Of a DNA stretch of 64,000 bases, positions 41,518 through 50,174 are shown in pieces. This DNA is from Paenibacillus mendelii (GTDB lineage Bacteria > Bacillota > Bacilli > Paenibacillales > Paenibacillaceae). The stretch covers positions 1-64,000 of the forward strand of contig NZ_JANHOF010000015.1 of the NCBI RefSeq assembly GCF_024498075.1, in the 5' to 3' direction. Under the pieces are notes generated by a model. That model was not told where the DNA came from and searched no databases. It worked only from the letters and a program-made list of their open reading frames with translations. How positions within the stretch are numbered: the stretch's first letter is position 1; every line of letters starts with the position of its first letter. The position numbers and the translations under genes are program-made.

Positions 41518-43530
41518 TCAAAATTCAATTTCGACAATAACCATGCCCCTGCCGGGTACATACAAACTGAATTCAGAACCAACCGGAAAAATAGGTATAC
41601 CCGGGAAATCGGTCAGCACGCTTACCTTCGCTATGGCGCGGCCGACATCAAGATGTGCCGTCTTATAGTTCATATGCAAATTGCGGATCAGAATACGCCA
41701 TCGTCCTGGTTGGATTTCCAAAGTTGTCGTACGGATATGCTCTTCATTCCTAAGGCTTATCGGTGCACCTGAATCACCTGCCAACGTCTGAACGCACCGG
41801 TTCAGGAACTCGCCTGATAGTTTGCTGAAATAAAGAGGCTCAACCCAAGACTTCGCATCGTTCAAGTGAAGGAGATCATCCATACCACCATGCAGCAGGT
41901 CCCCATCATGTACATTCGAGAATACCTGTACCACTGCACCTGTTCGATCCCTTACCATACCAACGAGCTGGTCCGGCTTACACTCAATATTCAAGCCTGC
42001 GCTGGCAGCCGCCTGGGAAATCCGTTCTGTCATCTTGCCGATCAATAATGAAGGTCCATTCCGGTAATTCAGTACGCGTGTAAGCTCCTCTTCGGGCAGA
42101 AGGTGCAGGCCTGTTACGCAAATCATGCCACTAGCCAGATCCAGATCATTCACATTCACCATGGTGTGGAGCGGAGCGCCGTGGTCTATGAATGTCATTA
42201 GGAATTTGTAAGCAGGCCAGTCACGGGTGGAAGGGTACTCTTCCAGCGAACCGTTCAATCCGTTGTCGGACCATACGAAGCTGGCGCCGATCACCGATTC
42301 CGGCTGACCCTTGTAACCCAAATTCCAGCGTTTCAATATCCATTCCCAGCTATCCCGGCTTATTCCGTCACCCAGACAGGCAACAAAACCCGATGAACAG
42401 CGCCGCACGCCTTCGCGATCCTGTAAATAAATATTGGAGAATGAAAATATATCCCGCTCCAATACAGTCGGTGCATGGCTGATCGCATCCCACTGCTCAT
42501 TCGTGTCCTGTATCGCATTCAAGCAAATCAGCTTCATATCCGGCACATAGGCTTTGATCGTCATGAGCATCGCCATAAATTCCGTGCCCGGTTCATACTC
42601 AATTTCACCCGCACCGGCTGAGCAGGAGGCCGCCACGGATTCCACAACAAACCCGTCGACACCGGATGCTGCGAGCAGCCGGTAGTCTACCCCGTAACGG
42701 TATAAGGCTTCGAACGGGTCCCGGGTCCAGACTGAATTCAGAACAGCTTTCTTACCTTCCTTGCGAAGCGCCGGCATAATCTTCTGCCAGAATGCTCCCC
42801 ATCTATCGGCATAGAAACGGATCCATTCCATCCTTTTGAATTCCCAGATCCAGTCGCCCCGTTTCTCCATTTCCTGCGGAACGCCGTCGCATTCTTCCTT
42901 TAGACCCTCAGCCAGCTCCACCCCGCTTAAGCGTATGAATTGCCCGACCATATCGTCCGAGTAATCAGCTTCTGCCAAACTTAGGCGGGGACTTGTGTAA
43001 CCATCCGCCCCGTGATAACCGTCAAAGTTGTAGTCTCTCATGACGGTTGTCAGATCGCGGATAAACAAGTCCTCATAATACGTGCCGTCCTTGAGCCGCT
43101 TCAACGGATTGATAACCGGGAACGCTTCTCCCGTCTTTCTCATTTCGTAGAGTTCAGGGTGCGCTGCGCACCATTCGCTTGCCCTTCCCTGACCATCTAT
43201 CCGATACAGAAACAAATTGAAGAAGCTGCAGTAAATGTCTATGCCGTGCTTCTGCAGCTCCTTGACCAGGCCAAGAAGCTGGTAATTGGTCCATTCTTGC
43301 CTATTGCGCAGCTTGCCGTAAGGGCGCGCCGCATAGGAACAGGTTTCAACCGGCAGCCAGTACTCTTGTTCCATACCTTTATGGGCATGCACAAAGTCAG
43401 GGGTAAATAGAAGCAGCGAAATTCCATTGGGACTAAATCCTAATGTGTTCATATAAGCGGTAACCCCAAAATCACTTTCGGTATTATCGAAGCCGATCAG
43501 CTCGATCCACACCCATTTTTCATAATCCAT
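41518..43530 (-). CDS. Unassigned glycosidase-like TIM-barrel protein
   Basis: A 670-residue cytosolic protein. The first two-thirds alternate strands and helices as in a TIM barrel: GISLLLFTPDFVH, GIDIYCSFFNLFLY, DYNFDGYHGADGY, GKKAVLNSVWTRDPFEAL, SGVDGFVVES, MKLICLNAIQDTNEQWDA. The last third is beta-rich. Carboxylates after strands (DGYHGADGY; DGFVVES) are possible catalytic groups. I do not recognise a CAZy family. GGAGGG six bases before the ATG. It follows the permease genes, so it probably acts on the imported substrate. Confidence 0.6.
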   Translation of the reverse strand: MDYEKWVWIELIGFDNTESDFGVTAYMNTLGFSPNGISLLLFTPDFVHAHKGMEQEYWLPVETCSYAARPYGKLRNRQEWTNYQLLGLVKELQKHGIDIYCSFFNLFLYRIDGQGRASEWCAAHPELYEMRKTGEAFPVINPLKRLKDGTYYEDLFIRDLTTVMRDYNFDGYHGADGYTSPRLSLAEADYSDDMVGQFIRLSGVELAEGLKEECDGVPQEMEKRGDWIWEFKRMEWIRFYADRWGAFWQKIMPALRKEGKKAVLNSVWTRDPFEALYRYGVDYRLLAASGVDGFVVESVAASCSAGAGEIEYEPGTEFMAMLMTIKAYVPDMKLICLNAIQDTNEQWDAISHAPTVLERDIFSFSNIYLQDREGVRRCSSGFVACLGDGISRDSWEWILKRWNLGYKGQPESVIGASFVWSDNGLNGSLEEYPSTRDWPAYKFLMTFIDHGAPLHTMVNVNDLDLASGMICVTGLHLLPEEELTRVLNYRNGPSLLIGKMTERISQAAASAGLNIECKPDQLVGMVRDRTGAVVQVFSNVHDGDLLHGGMDDLLHLNDAKSWVEPLYFSKLSGEFLNRCVQTLAGDSGAPISLRNEEHIRTTTLEIQPGRWRILIRNLHMNYKTAHLDVGRAIAKVSVLTDFPGIPIFPVGSEFSLYVPGRGMVIVEIEF

Positions 43531-43554
43531 CTTGTTCCCTCCAATAAATAAGCA

Positions 43555-44436
43555 TTATCCTTTTACACTTCCAAGTACAATTCCTTTAACGAAATACTTC
43601 TGCAGAAACGGATATACGATAAGAATCGGAAGAGCACCCAAGAAAATTTGCGCCGCCCTTGTTGTCCGTTCTGAAATTTCCAATGCGCCATTTAAATTGT
43701 TAATATCCATCTTCATCGGGTTGCTGTTAATGACCATGAGCTGCAAATAAGTGGACAGCGGATATTTTTCCGGAAAATTCATATAAATTAATCCGTCAAA
43801 CCAGGCGTTCCAGTGACCAACCAAAGTAAATAAGGATATGGTTGCGAGGACAGGCATGGACATGGGTACATACATCCTCGTCAATACGGTCCAGTGCCCC
43901 GCCCCATCCATGAACGCGGATTCCTCAATCTCCTTGGGCAAGCCGCGGAAGAAATTGAGCAGCAGGATCACATTAAACACCCCGACCGCGCCAGGGATAA
44001 TCAACGCCCAGATCGTATCGAGCAGACCTGTCTCGCTAACCACCACATAGGTCGGAATAAGACCACCGCCGAACAGGATGGTGAACACAAAAAACCAGGC
44101 GTAATACGTTCGCAGCCTGAACTCCTTCACTTCCTTGGACAACGGATACGCGCATAAGAGTGCCAGTACGATATTGAGCGAGTATCCAAGCACAACCCGC
44201 TGCAGCGTAATGCTGAATGAGTTGATGAACTCTTGTTTCTGTAAAATGTACGTATAGGAATCCAGGCTGAAATCCACCGGGATCAACTTGACCAAGCCGG
44301 CCGAAGCTGCAGGACTGGAACTGAAGGAAATCGCCAGCACCTGAACCAGCGGAAGCAGACAAAGCAGAGAGACCAGCACCAGGAAAACGTAATTGCCAAT
44401 GACAAATATCTTTCTGCTGAAGGATGCGTGATGCAT
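43555..44436 (-). CDS. ABC sugar importer permease, LplC/YtcP-like
   Basis: A 293-residue inner-membrane permease of the carbohydrate CUT1 class, six helices. The EAA loop that contacts the ATPase is EIEESAFMDGAGHWTVLTRMYVP. The N-terminal IGNYVFLVLVSLLCLLPLVQVLAISFSSS and the C-terminal IFLGALPILIVYPFLQKYFVKGIVLGSVKG are typical of the LplC/YtcP group. The ATG follows AAAGGAG by seven bases; a GTG/ATG 36 bases upstream is unsupported. It pairs with the adjacent LplB-like permease and the solute-binding lipoprotein. No ATPase gene in the locus. Confidence 0.92.
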   Translation of the reverse strand: MHHASFSRKIFVIGNYVFLVLVSLLCLLPLVQVLAISFSSSPAASAGLVKLIPVDFSLDSYTYILQKQEFINSFSITLQRVVLGYSLNIVLALLCAYPLSKEVKEFRLRTYYAWFFVFTILFGGGLIPTYVVVSETGLLDTIWALIIPGAVGVFNVILLLNFFRGLPKEIEESAFMDGAGHWTVLTRMYVPMSMPVLATISLFTLVGHWNAWFDGLIYMNFPEKYPLSTYLQLMVINSNPMKMDINNLNGALEISERTTRAAQIFLGALPILIVYPFLQKYFVKGIVLGSVKG

Positions 44437-44491
44437 AAGGTAACTCCTTTCGCCCAGAGATAAACGATTCATGATGACAGATCCGGTTACC

Positions 44492-45394
44492 TTAGAAAAT
44501 ACGGTAGTTGGCTACACGATAGGCCAGTATATACGAAATCGAGATCAGCACCAGTGAAACCACAGATTTGAACAATCCGATTGCCGTTGCCACGCCGAAT
44601 TGGGCATCGATCAGGCCGATCCGGTAAATTAAGGTATCCAGTATATCTCCACTTTGATAGACGGACGGACTGTATAAGTTGAACACCTGGTCGAAGCCGG
44701 CATTCAGAACGCTGCCCAGACTTAAGGTTGCCAGCAAAATGATGATCGGCACCATACCCGGCAGCGTAATATGCCAGACCTGCCGGGTGTGACCCGCTCC
44801 GTCCACAATGGCGGCTTCATACAGGGATGGATTAATGCTTGTAATCGCTGCCAAATAGACAATCGTACTAAACCCGAATTCCTTCCATACGTCAGAAATG
44901 ATGATGACGGCAGGAAACCATTGGTTGCTGCCAAGGAAAAAAACCGGGTCAAACCCGAAGGCCTGTAGAATTTGATTCACAATGCCTTCTGACGGCGACA
45001 AAATATCGACCAGAATCGCACCGAGGATGACCCAGGATAAGAAATGGGGCAGATAAATGAGCGTTTGAACCCCGCGTTTTACGAATGCGCGTTTCATTTC
45101 GTTTAACAATAAGGCGATGATGATCGGAACAATCTGTCCCGCAATGATTTTCATCGTCGCGATATAGAAGGTATTCCACAGCACCTGCCAGAAATCCGGC
45201 ATCTGGAACACGTAACGGAAATTATCAAAGCCCACCCATTTCGAACCGAACAGCCCCTGTACGGGAATGAATTTCTGAAAAGCAAAGGCAATGCCTGCCA
45301 TCGGTAAATAGCTATAGATAAAGACGATGATTACCCCGGGAATCAGCATCAAATGCAGCGGAAATTCACGTTTGAGTTTGGCGGAGTTCCTCAT
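44492..45394 (-). CDS. ABC sugar importer permease, LplB-like
   Basis: A 300-residue permease of the CUT1 class. Helix 1 is LMLIPGVIIVFIYSYLPMAG; the EAA loop is LYEAAIVDGAGHTRQVWHITLPGM. The ATG overlaps the stop of the ASRT-domain gene (ATGA), so translation is coupled. A longer frame overlapping that gene by 165 bases is rejected because the family start MRNSAKLKREFPLHLML begins here. It partners with the LplC-like permease 55 bases downstream. Confidence 0.92.
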   Translation of the reverse strand: MRNSAKLKREFPLHLMLIPGVIIVFIYSYLPMAGIAFAFQKFIPVQGLFGSKWVGFDNFRYVFQMPDFWQVLWNTFYIATMKIIAGQIVPIIIALLLNEMKRAFVKRGVQTLIYLPHFLSWVILGAILVDILSPSEGIVNQILQAFGFDPVFFLGSNQWFPAVIIISDVWKEFGFSTIVYLAAITSINPSLYEAAIVDGAGHTRQVWHITLPGMVPIIILLATLSLGSVLNAGFDQVFNLYSPSVYQSGDILDTLIYRIGLIDAQFGVATAIGLFKSVVSLVLISISYILAYRVANYRIF

Positions 45395-45768
45395 TCCGAA
45401 TATCCGATCATGCCGATGTAAGCCAAATTCGGCTGGGCAACATCCATTCTGCCGTATTGGATAATCACTTCGATATCGCTTCTGAACCGCAGCGAATATT
45501 GCAGCTGTCTGTCCAGAACGATTCCGCCGATTTCCTCCGGATGATCCATGCGGATACATTTGACTCTTCTCGCCGATGCCGTCAGCCTGATATCCCGATC
45601 CGGCTCCCGGTCTTCATAATAGATATCCATGAAAATTTCCGCATCGGCATCATGGCAATTCAGTATCATAATCGCTTCATGACCTTCAAGCGAATCATCG
45701 TCTATCTTGCCTTTATAGGGGAGATAGCCGTCGATTACATACCAGTTTTTTGCGCCTTCTTTACTCAT
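45391..45768 (-). CDS. ASRT-domain protein (Anabaena sensory rhodopsin transducer family)
   Basis: A 125-residue, all-beta cytosolic protein with the family signature from end to end: NWYVIDGYLPYKGKI, LEGHEAIMILNCHDADAEI, DIYYEDREPDRDIRL, RVKCIRMDHPEEIGGIV and YSLRFRSDIEVIIQYGRMD. The founding member transduces a rhodopsin signal, but most relatives sit in carbohydrate-metabolism operons and are proposed small-molecule binders. Here it is embedded between a creatinase-like gene and an LplB permease gene and overlaps the latter. AGGAGG six bases before the ATG. No rhodopsin gene is present, so a sugar-binding or enzyme-accessory role is more likely. That role is inference. Confidence 0.82.
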   Translation of the reverse strand: MSKEGAKNWYVIDGYLPYKGKIDDDSLEGHEAIMILNCHDADAEIFMDIYYEDREPDRDIRLTASARRVKCIRMDHPEEIGGIVLDRQLQYSLRFRSDIEVIIQYGRMDVAQPNLAYIGMIGYSE

Positions 45769-45779
45769 ACTAATCCTCC

Positions 45780-46976
45780 TTAAATAACCCTGATCGTCGC
45801 TGTTTCTTTCCACGTGCTGCTCAACTGCCGGACCAGCTTCGACATGGATTCATAGCCGGATTCGGTTACGAGCAGGCTCTCTTCTATCCGGTTGGAGCCA
45901 TGCGGATGCCCGAACAGACTGACATCCGTATTCACTGTCATCCCCGCAATAAACAAGGCCTCTGAATGCTCATCCGGATAAGGCGATTCCGCTTCGGCCA
46001 ATCCGCAGCCATGAAGCGGCGGATACAAGTCATACTCCGTCATATCCCGCTCTTTGAAGTATGCTTTGACCGCGCGAACCACTCCGCTTTGCCTAGCACC
46101 CGCTCTAACGTTGGATAACGCAATATCCTCGGCTTCGACCAGTATATCGATAAATGCTTTCTGTTCTGGACTCATTGCACCCGCGACAAAAGGGAAGTTC
46201 AGCGTGGCCACGTATCCTTCGACCTGTACCGCAATGGCGGCCATGATCATATCCCCGTCTGCAATCACTTTTCCCGATGCTCTCCCGATGATCGTATTCA
46301 CCCGTTCACCGCTTGTCAGCAGGCAGAACGGAATACTTTCCGCACCTTGTCTTGTACATTCCCCATAAGCCAGCGACGCCAATTCCAGCTCGGTCATGCC
46401 GGGCTTCACCTGATTAATCATCAACCTGTAACCCGCATCGGCAATCCTTGCTGCCTCCTGCAGGCACGCCACTTCATTCGCCGTCTTGGTCATGCGGAGC
46501 TTGAATAGTAAGTCGCCTGCGTCAACCAGCTCAACTCCTCCAAAGCTTTGTTCCAGTATTCGCATCAATGGAGCGGGCATTGCATCAATGCCGACAATCC
46601 CCATTCTGTGCAGCGGTCCGCTGCCTTGGAGCCCCTTGCGGATCTCGGTCAAGCTTGTATAATGTGCCTGGGGATATTCAATGATATCCGGTACGGTTAC
46701 GCAGGCGAATTCAGGCAGAAGCCTGACATCCGGGAATGCGCTCATTTCCCGGCAGAACATCTCCCCTTCCGGTGCAGCCAGGATAAACGGCTCCCCGATA
46801 AGAGGGACAATAACCGCCCCTCTTTCGAATAAAGGCCAGTAATTGCTCATGTAACGCAGGTTTTCTTTACGGTATTCATCTCCATAAATTAGACAGGCTT
46901 GCAGCTCCTGCTCGTTCATCAATGCTCTTAGCTTCTCGACTCTGGCAGCAAATTCTTCGGCTGGGATTCGTAACAT
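45780..46976 (-). CDS. Creatinase-like M24 peptidase-fold protein without the metal site
   Basis: A 398-residue pita-bread-fold protein of the M24 family (Xaa-Pro aminopeptidase/creatinase), with the N-terminal creatinase_N domain (about 1-150) and the catalytic-fold domain (160-395). In metallo-members two Asp ligands lie in D-x-G and SD-x-TR motifs. Here the segment reads DMIMAAIAVQVEGYVATLNFPF and has neither, while HGCGLAEAESPYPDEHS and RIEES remain. Creatinase, which needs no metal, is similar in this segment (GYYTALERTLF type). So a C-N hydrolase of creatinase type or a non-enzymatic member is possible. TAGGAGGAC before the ATG; 11-base gap to the ASRT gene. Confidence 0.72.
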   Translation of the reverse strand: MLRIPAEEFAARVEKLRALMNEQELQACLIYGDEYRKENLRYMSNYWPLFERGAVIVPLIGEPFILAAPEGEMFCREMSAFPDVRLLPEFACVTVPDIIEYPQAHYTSLTEIRKGLQGSGPLHRMGIVGIDAMPAPLMRILEQSFGGVELVDAGDLLFKLRMTKTANEVACLQEAARIADAGYRLMINQVKPGMTELELASLAYGECTRQGAESIPFCLLTSGERVNTIIGRASGKVIADGDMIMAAIAVQVEGYVATLNFPFVAGAMSPEQKAFIDILVEAEDIALSNVRAGARQSGVVRAVKAYFKERDMTEYDLYPPLHGCGLAEAESPYPDEHSEALFIAGMTVNTDVSLFGHPHGSNRIEESLLVTESGYESMSKLVRQLSSTWKETATIRVI

Positions 46977-46990
46977 GGTCTGATGTCCTC

Positions 46991-48475
46991 CTAATAGATC
47001 ACTTTGCGTATTTTCATGAAATCGGCGATGGTCGACAGCTCTTCCGTTAGATCCCCATAACCAATAATGCAGTGATGGGCAAAACCTTCTTTGATTAGCG
47101 ACGTGAGAAAGGTCTTAATGGGCATGGCCAGTTGTACGACCGCGGTAATCTCCTCGCAGGGAATGTTCTGTGGAACAGGCAGGGCTTGACCTTTCACTAT
47201 GAGCATCTTGTAGCCTTCGGCATCGATGATCAGATGGCTAATCGTGACTTCGCCGGGTTGGAGTGTATACTCAAAGCCGAAGCCCGCTCCCTGCAGTCCC
47301 CATTGCTCCGGCGAGCGGTTGACCTTAACCGTGCTTCTGTCTGCGGCATATTCCGTATTGGCGTAACCATGATGAACCATGAGCAGGGCGTTAAGCTCCT
47401 CGTCATATTCGCCCCACTCCGCATAAGCCGGAACCTTGCCGCTGAGCATATTCATTAACGTCATGATGATCAGGCCATGCACGTCGCCTTCCGTGTTCAC
47501 GACATAACGGCCTTCCTCGTGCATCATCGTGTTGGCCAAATAGGAAGTGGTTCCCGTCTTCTGCTCAACATAGTGCTGGCCAAGCAGTGTCAGCGCATCC
47601 AGTCTGAACCGCTCCAGCGTATTCTTTAGGGCAACATAGAATTTCGCTGACTTGTAAATATCGTCCTCACCCAATCCAACAATGTTAAACCTGCTCTTCG
47701 TTTCCGCTTCGATTATCCGGATATCCTCTTCCGCAGCTTTGGTGAACTGCTCCAGTAAATGATCTACTTGTATGGAGATGATATTAGGCCCCAGCGTGCC
47801 TTTGATCATGGTCTTGTCGTATTCGAAGTCGTACATCCCTCTGAATACATGGCCGATGACTCCGATGTTGGTGCTTTTGAGGCTAAGATACGCTTTGTAG
47901 GCCCTGAGATATTTCGTCATCTCTTCATAGGCGGCGGTATCCCCGATGGATCCTACCACAACCTTCAGATCGGGATACCAGCCCATCTTCCGGAACGTAG
48001 CGGCCAGCTGCAAATTGGCAATTAAGGCGCTGTTTCGCAGGATATTCTCATAACTAGTTCCAAGATTAATCTTGTTTGTATGCTGAGTATTGAATAATAC
48101 GACCGGTACGTGACGGACATGCTCCAATGCCTGGATCGCCATATAGTCGGGACAATAGGTCCCGGCGACATAAACGATGAGGTCCACCCGCTGATTGGCG
48201 AGCTCCCGGCCCGCTGCTTCCGCCGCGTCCAGCGTGTCGATCAGCCCGGACCAGATGATTTCTTCTTGATTCAGATATTCACGCAGCTTGCCGAATACGC
48301 AGGTCATATCCGCGGTGACATTGGCCTTCAGCGTATCCGGGAACATCCGCCAATATTCAAAAAATCCTAACGTGATCAGCCCGATCTTGAGTGGTTTGTC
48401 TTTGATTCTAGCTGAGAGCAAATCACCAAAAACATTGCCTTGTGCGGTTTCGAATGATTCTATGATTTCTGTCAT
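46991..48475 (-). CDS. L-fucose/L-arabinose isomerase family protein
   Basis: A 494-residue cytosolic protein of the FucI/AraA superfamily, enzymes interconverting aldoses and ketoses with Mn2+. The N-terminal Rossmann-like part includes RVDLIVYVAGTYCPDYM and VPVVLFNTQHTNKIN; the middle KSTNIGVIGHVFRGMYDFEYD; the C-terminal HEEGRYVVNTEGDVHGLIIM with Glu/His candidates for metal binding. Similar proteins are widespread in sugar operons but many are untested. It fits the locus as the step converting a released deoxy- or pentose-type sugar. The particular sugar cannot be read from sequence. Confidence 0.8.
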   Translation of the reverse strand: MTEIIESFETAQGNVFGDLLSARIKDKPLKIGLITLGFFEYWRMFPDTLKANVTADMTCVFGKLREYLNQEEIIWSGLIDTLDAAEAAGRELANQRVDLIVYVAGTYCPDYMAIQALEHVRHVPVVLFNTQHTNKINLGTSYENILRNSALIANLQLAATFRKMGWYPDLKVVVGSIGDTAAYEEMTKYLRAYKAYLSLKSTNIGVIGHVFRGMYDFEYDKTMIKGTLGPNIISIQVDHLLEQFTKAAEEDIRIIEAETKSRFNIVGLGEDDIYKSAKFYVALKNTLERFRLDALTLLGQHYVEQKTGTTSYLANTMMHEEGRYVVNTEGDVHGLIIMTLMNMLSGKVPAYAEWGEYDEELNALLMVHHGYANTEYAADRSTVKVNRSPEQWGLQGAGFGFEYTLQPGEVTISHLIIDAEGYKMLIVKGQALPVPQNIPCEEITAVVQLAMPIKTFLTSLIKEGFAHHCIIGYGDLTEELSTIADFMKIRKVIY

Positions 48476-48537
48476 GTTATACCCTGAACCTTTCTATGAT
48501 GAATTTCATATGAAGAATTAAGCGAGGTGCTGTTATG

Positions 48538-49362
48538 TTAACGTTTCTGTATTCCACCCAGCAGACGCCCCGCATTATGGTGGATTATATTGCGGATATC
48601 GTCGTCGCCAATGCCGGAGAATAGTACGCTTCCGAGCATATAGTGGGGGTCATACCAAGGGAAATCAGTTCCGAACAAGACCTTCTCAGAACCGGCCTCC
48701 CGGACCATCTTCCCGATCATTCCATTCAAGCGCCCGGTATCGCATAATTCCAGATACACGTTCGGCTGCGCCTTCGCAAGCTGGATGGCGTAATCGGTTT
48801 CTCCAGGTGCGGAATGACCAAGCAGAAATTGAATATTTTCGTACTGGCGCGCCAGCTCCCCCATCATCTGCGGCGGATTATAGGGGCTGTGCCCCCAGGT
48901 ATGGGATAAGAGCAGCAATCCGCGTTCATTAGCGAATTCATAGATTCTGCGGTACTTCTCTCCGGTAAGCGGATACTTGTGATAATCCGGAAGCACCTTA
49001 AATCCGACATACCCTTTCACACGGTCAAATTCGGCCAGATCGCGGTCCAGATCATGGTCATAGTGGGGATTGACCACATAATAGCCGTGAATTAGATCCG
49101 GGTACTGCTTCATGGCGGAGCGGATTTCCGAATTGCCGCCGATCGGATCGAACAGCGCGCTATGCGGAGCGGAGATAATCGACGCTATATTCTCCCGACG
49201 CATCGTCTCTATCATCGTCTCCAGCTTCGCTTCCGGCAGATAGGTGCCGTAGAAGGCGCCCATATGTGTGTGCATATCAATGATCGAGATGCTGGACAGC
49301 CTCCCGGTCTCGACAAACTCTTGGGCCAGATGCGACGTATTCGTCATTGCCTTGATGCTCAT
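48538..49362 (-). CDS. Amidohydrolase family protein (amidohydro-rel/COG2159)
   Basis: A 274-residue TIM-barrel metal-dependent hydrolase. The entry motif is IIDMHTHMG (His-x-His metal ligands), LLSHTWGHS and FLLGHSAPGE give the further histidines, and VLFGTDFPWYDP carries the final Asp. These fit the PF04909 group, which includes decarboxylases and sugar lactonases. A GGGGGAA site precedes the ATG, which overlaps the stop of the broken homologue upstream. It may take over that gene's role. Lactone hydrolysis or decarboxylation of a sugar acid is plausible but unproven. Confidence 0.8.
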   Translation of the reverse strand: MSIKAMTNTSHLAQEFVETGRLSSISIIDMHTHMGAFYGTYLPEAKLETMIETMRRENIASIISAPHSALFDPIGGNSEIRSAMKQYPDLIHGYYVVNPHYDHDLDRDLAEFDRVKGYVGFKVLPDYHKYPLTGEKYRRIYEFANERGLLLLSHTWGHSPYNPPQMMGELARQYENIQFLLGHSAPGETDYAIQLAKAQPNVYLELCDTGRLNGMIGKMVREAGSEKVLFGTDFPWYDPHYMLGSVLFSGIGDDDIRNIIHHNAGRLLGGIQKR

Positions 49363-50142
49363 AGCTTTATTTCCCCCAGTAGTCGCTCGACATTCCGGTG
49401 CGCAATGTTCTCGATATGATCGGTGGTGATGCCGGAGCCCAGAAGTGCCGCAAGCGGCCCGCCTATGGCGTTGGTTGGAAAGTCGGAACCAAAGAGCAGA
49501 CGCTCTGAGCCAAATTTGCTGCAGATTCCCTTGATTTCCCCCGCCGTCTACATATCACCGGTCTCGATATAGAAATTCCGGTAGGCTTGAAACAAAGGGA
49601 AGGTCAACCGGGAATGGCTCCATAACCCGTAATTGTATAGAACAACAGTCAGGTTCGGATATTCCTGCAAAATGCTGTAGATCCCTTGCCACCCTTCACT
49701 GGGAGATAGATACAGCGGAATTCCTGCCGCCGCCACCTCACCAATTAATTCGCCCATCGCGACCTTAGTAAGCATATAGCGGTTTCGCTCCGGGTAAGCC
49801 CGGAGAATCTGCACCCCGCTTGCTTTCATAGCGGGGAATAAATGCTCCGGCGCATAATGCCCTTCCGTAACCGGAGGCAGAATCGTCCATGTCGGAAGCA
49901 GCCGGTCAGGCGCTTTGGCCGTCTCGGCCAGTACGGCACGGTTCCCGTAATCCGGATCGACATCGGCCATCGTTTGATGGCTGACCACAGCGCTGTCAAT
50001 TCCACAGAAATCAAGCTCAGCTAGCAGCTCCTCGGCATTGCGCGCTTGCTTCACCTTCTCTCTGACGCAGATTCTCATGGTTGACCACTTCATAATTCAC
50101 CGTCTTGTATCCGATAGCACAGCTGCAATCGATTATTTTCAT
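49359..50142 (-). pseudogene. Amidohydrolase family gene with frameshift and in-frame amber codon
   Basis: The start is intact (GAGGTG, then MKIIDCSCAIGYKTVNYEVV). A frameshift follows near codon 30, around CAGAGAGAAGG. The next frame (49548-50093) covers most of the barrel, LLAELDFCGIDSAVVSHQTM to FYIETGDM. There it meets TAG at 49548-49550. The same frame then continues past it with TAGEIKGICSKFGSERLLFGSDFP and the family end up to a TGA at 49359, overlapping the next gene. Two independent lesions make sequencing error less likely. It is homologous to the intact gene downstream, so redundancy may have allowed its decay. Confidence 0.82.
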
Positions 50143-50174
50143 CCGCTTCACCTCTGCTTAGTTTCGTAGAAGCT

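Noticed and set aside
44492-45559. Longer version of the LplB-like permease overlapping the ASRT gene
   Set aside because: The extra 55 residues are the shadow of the ASRT gene in another frame; the permease family start is at 45394.
49548-49550. In-frame TAG read as an amino acid (pyrrolysine-type decoding)
   Set aside because: A frameshift in the same gene, and nothing suggesting amber decoding in this group, make simple gene decay the better explanation.
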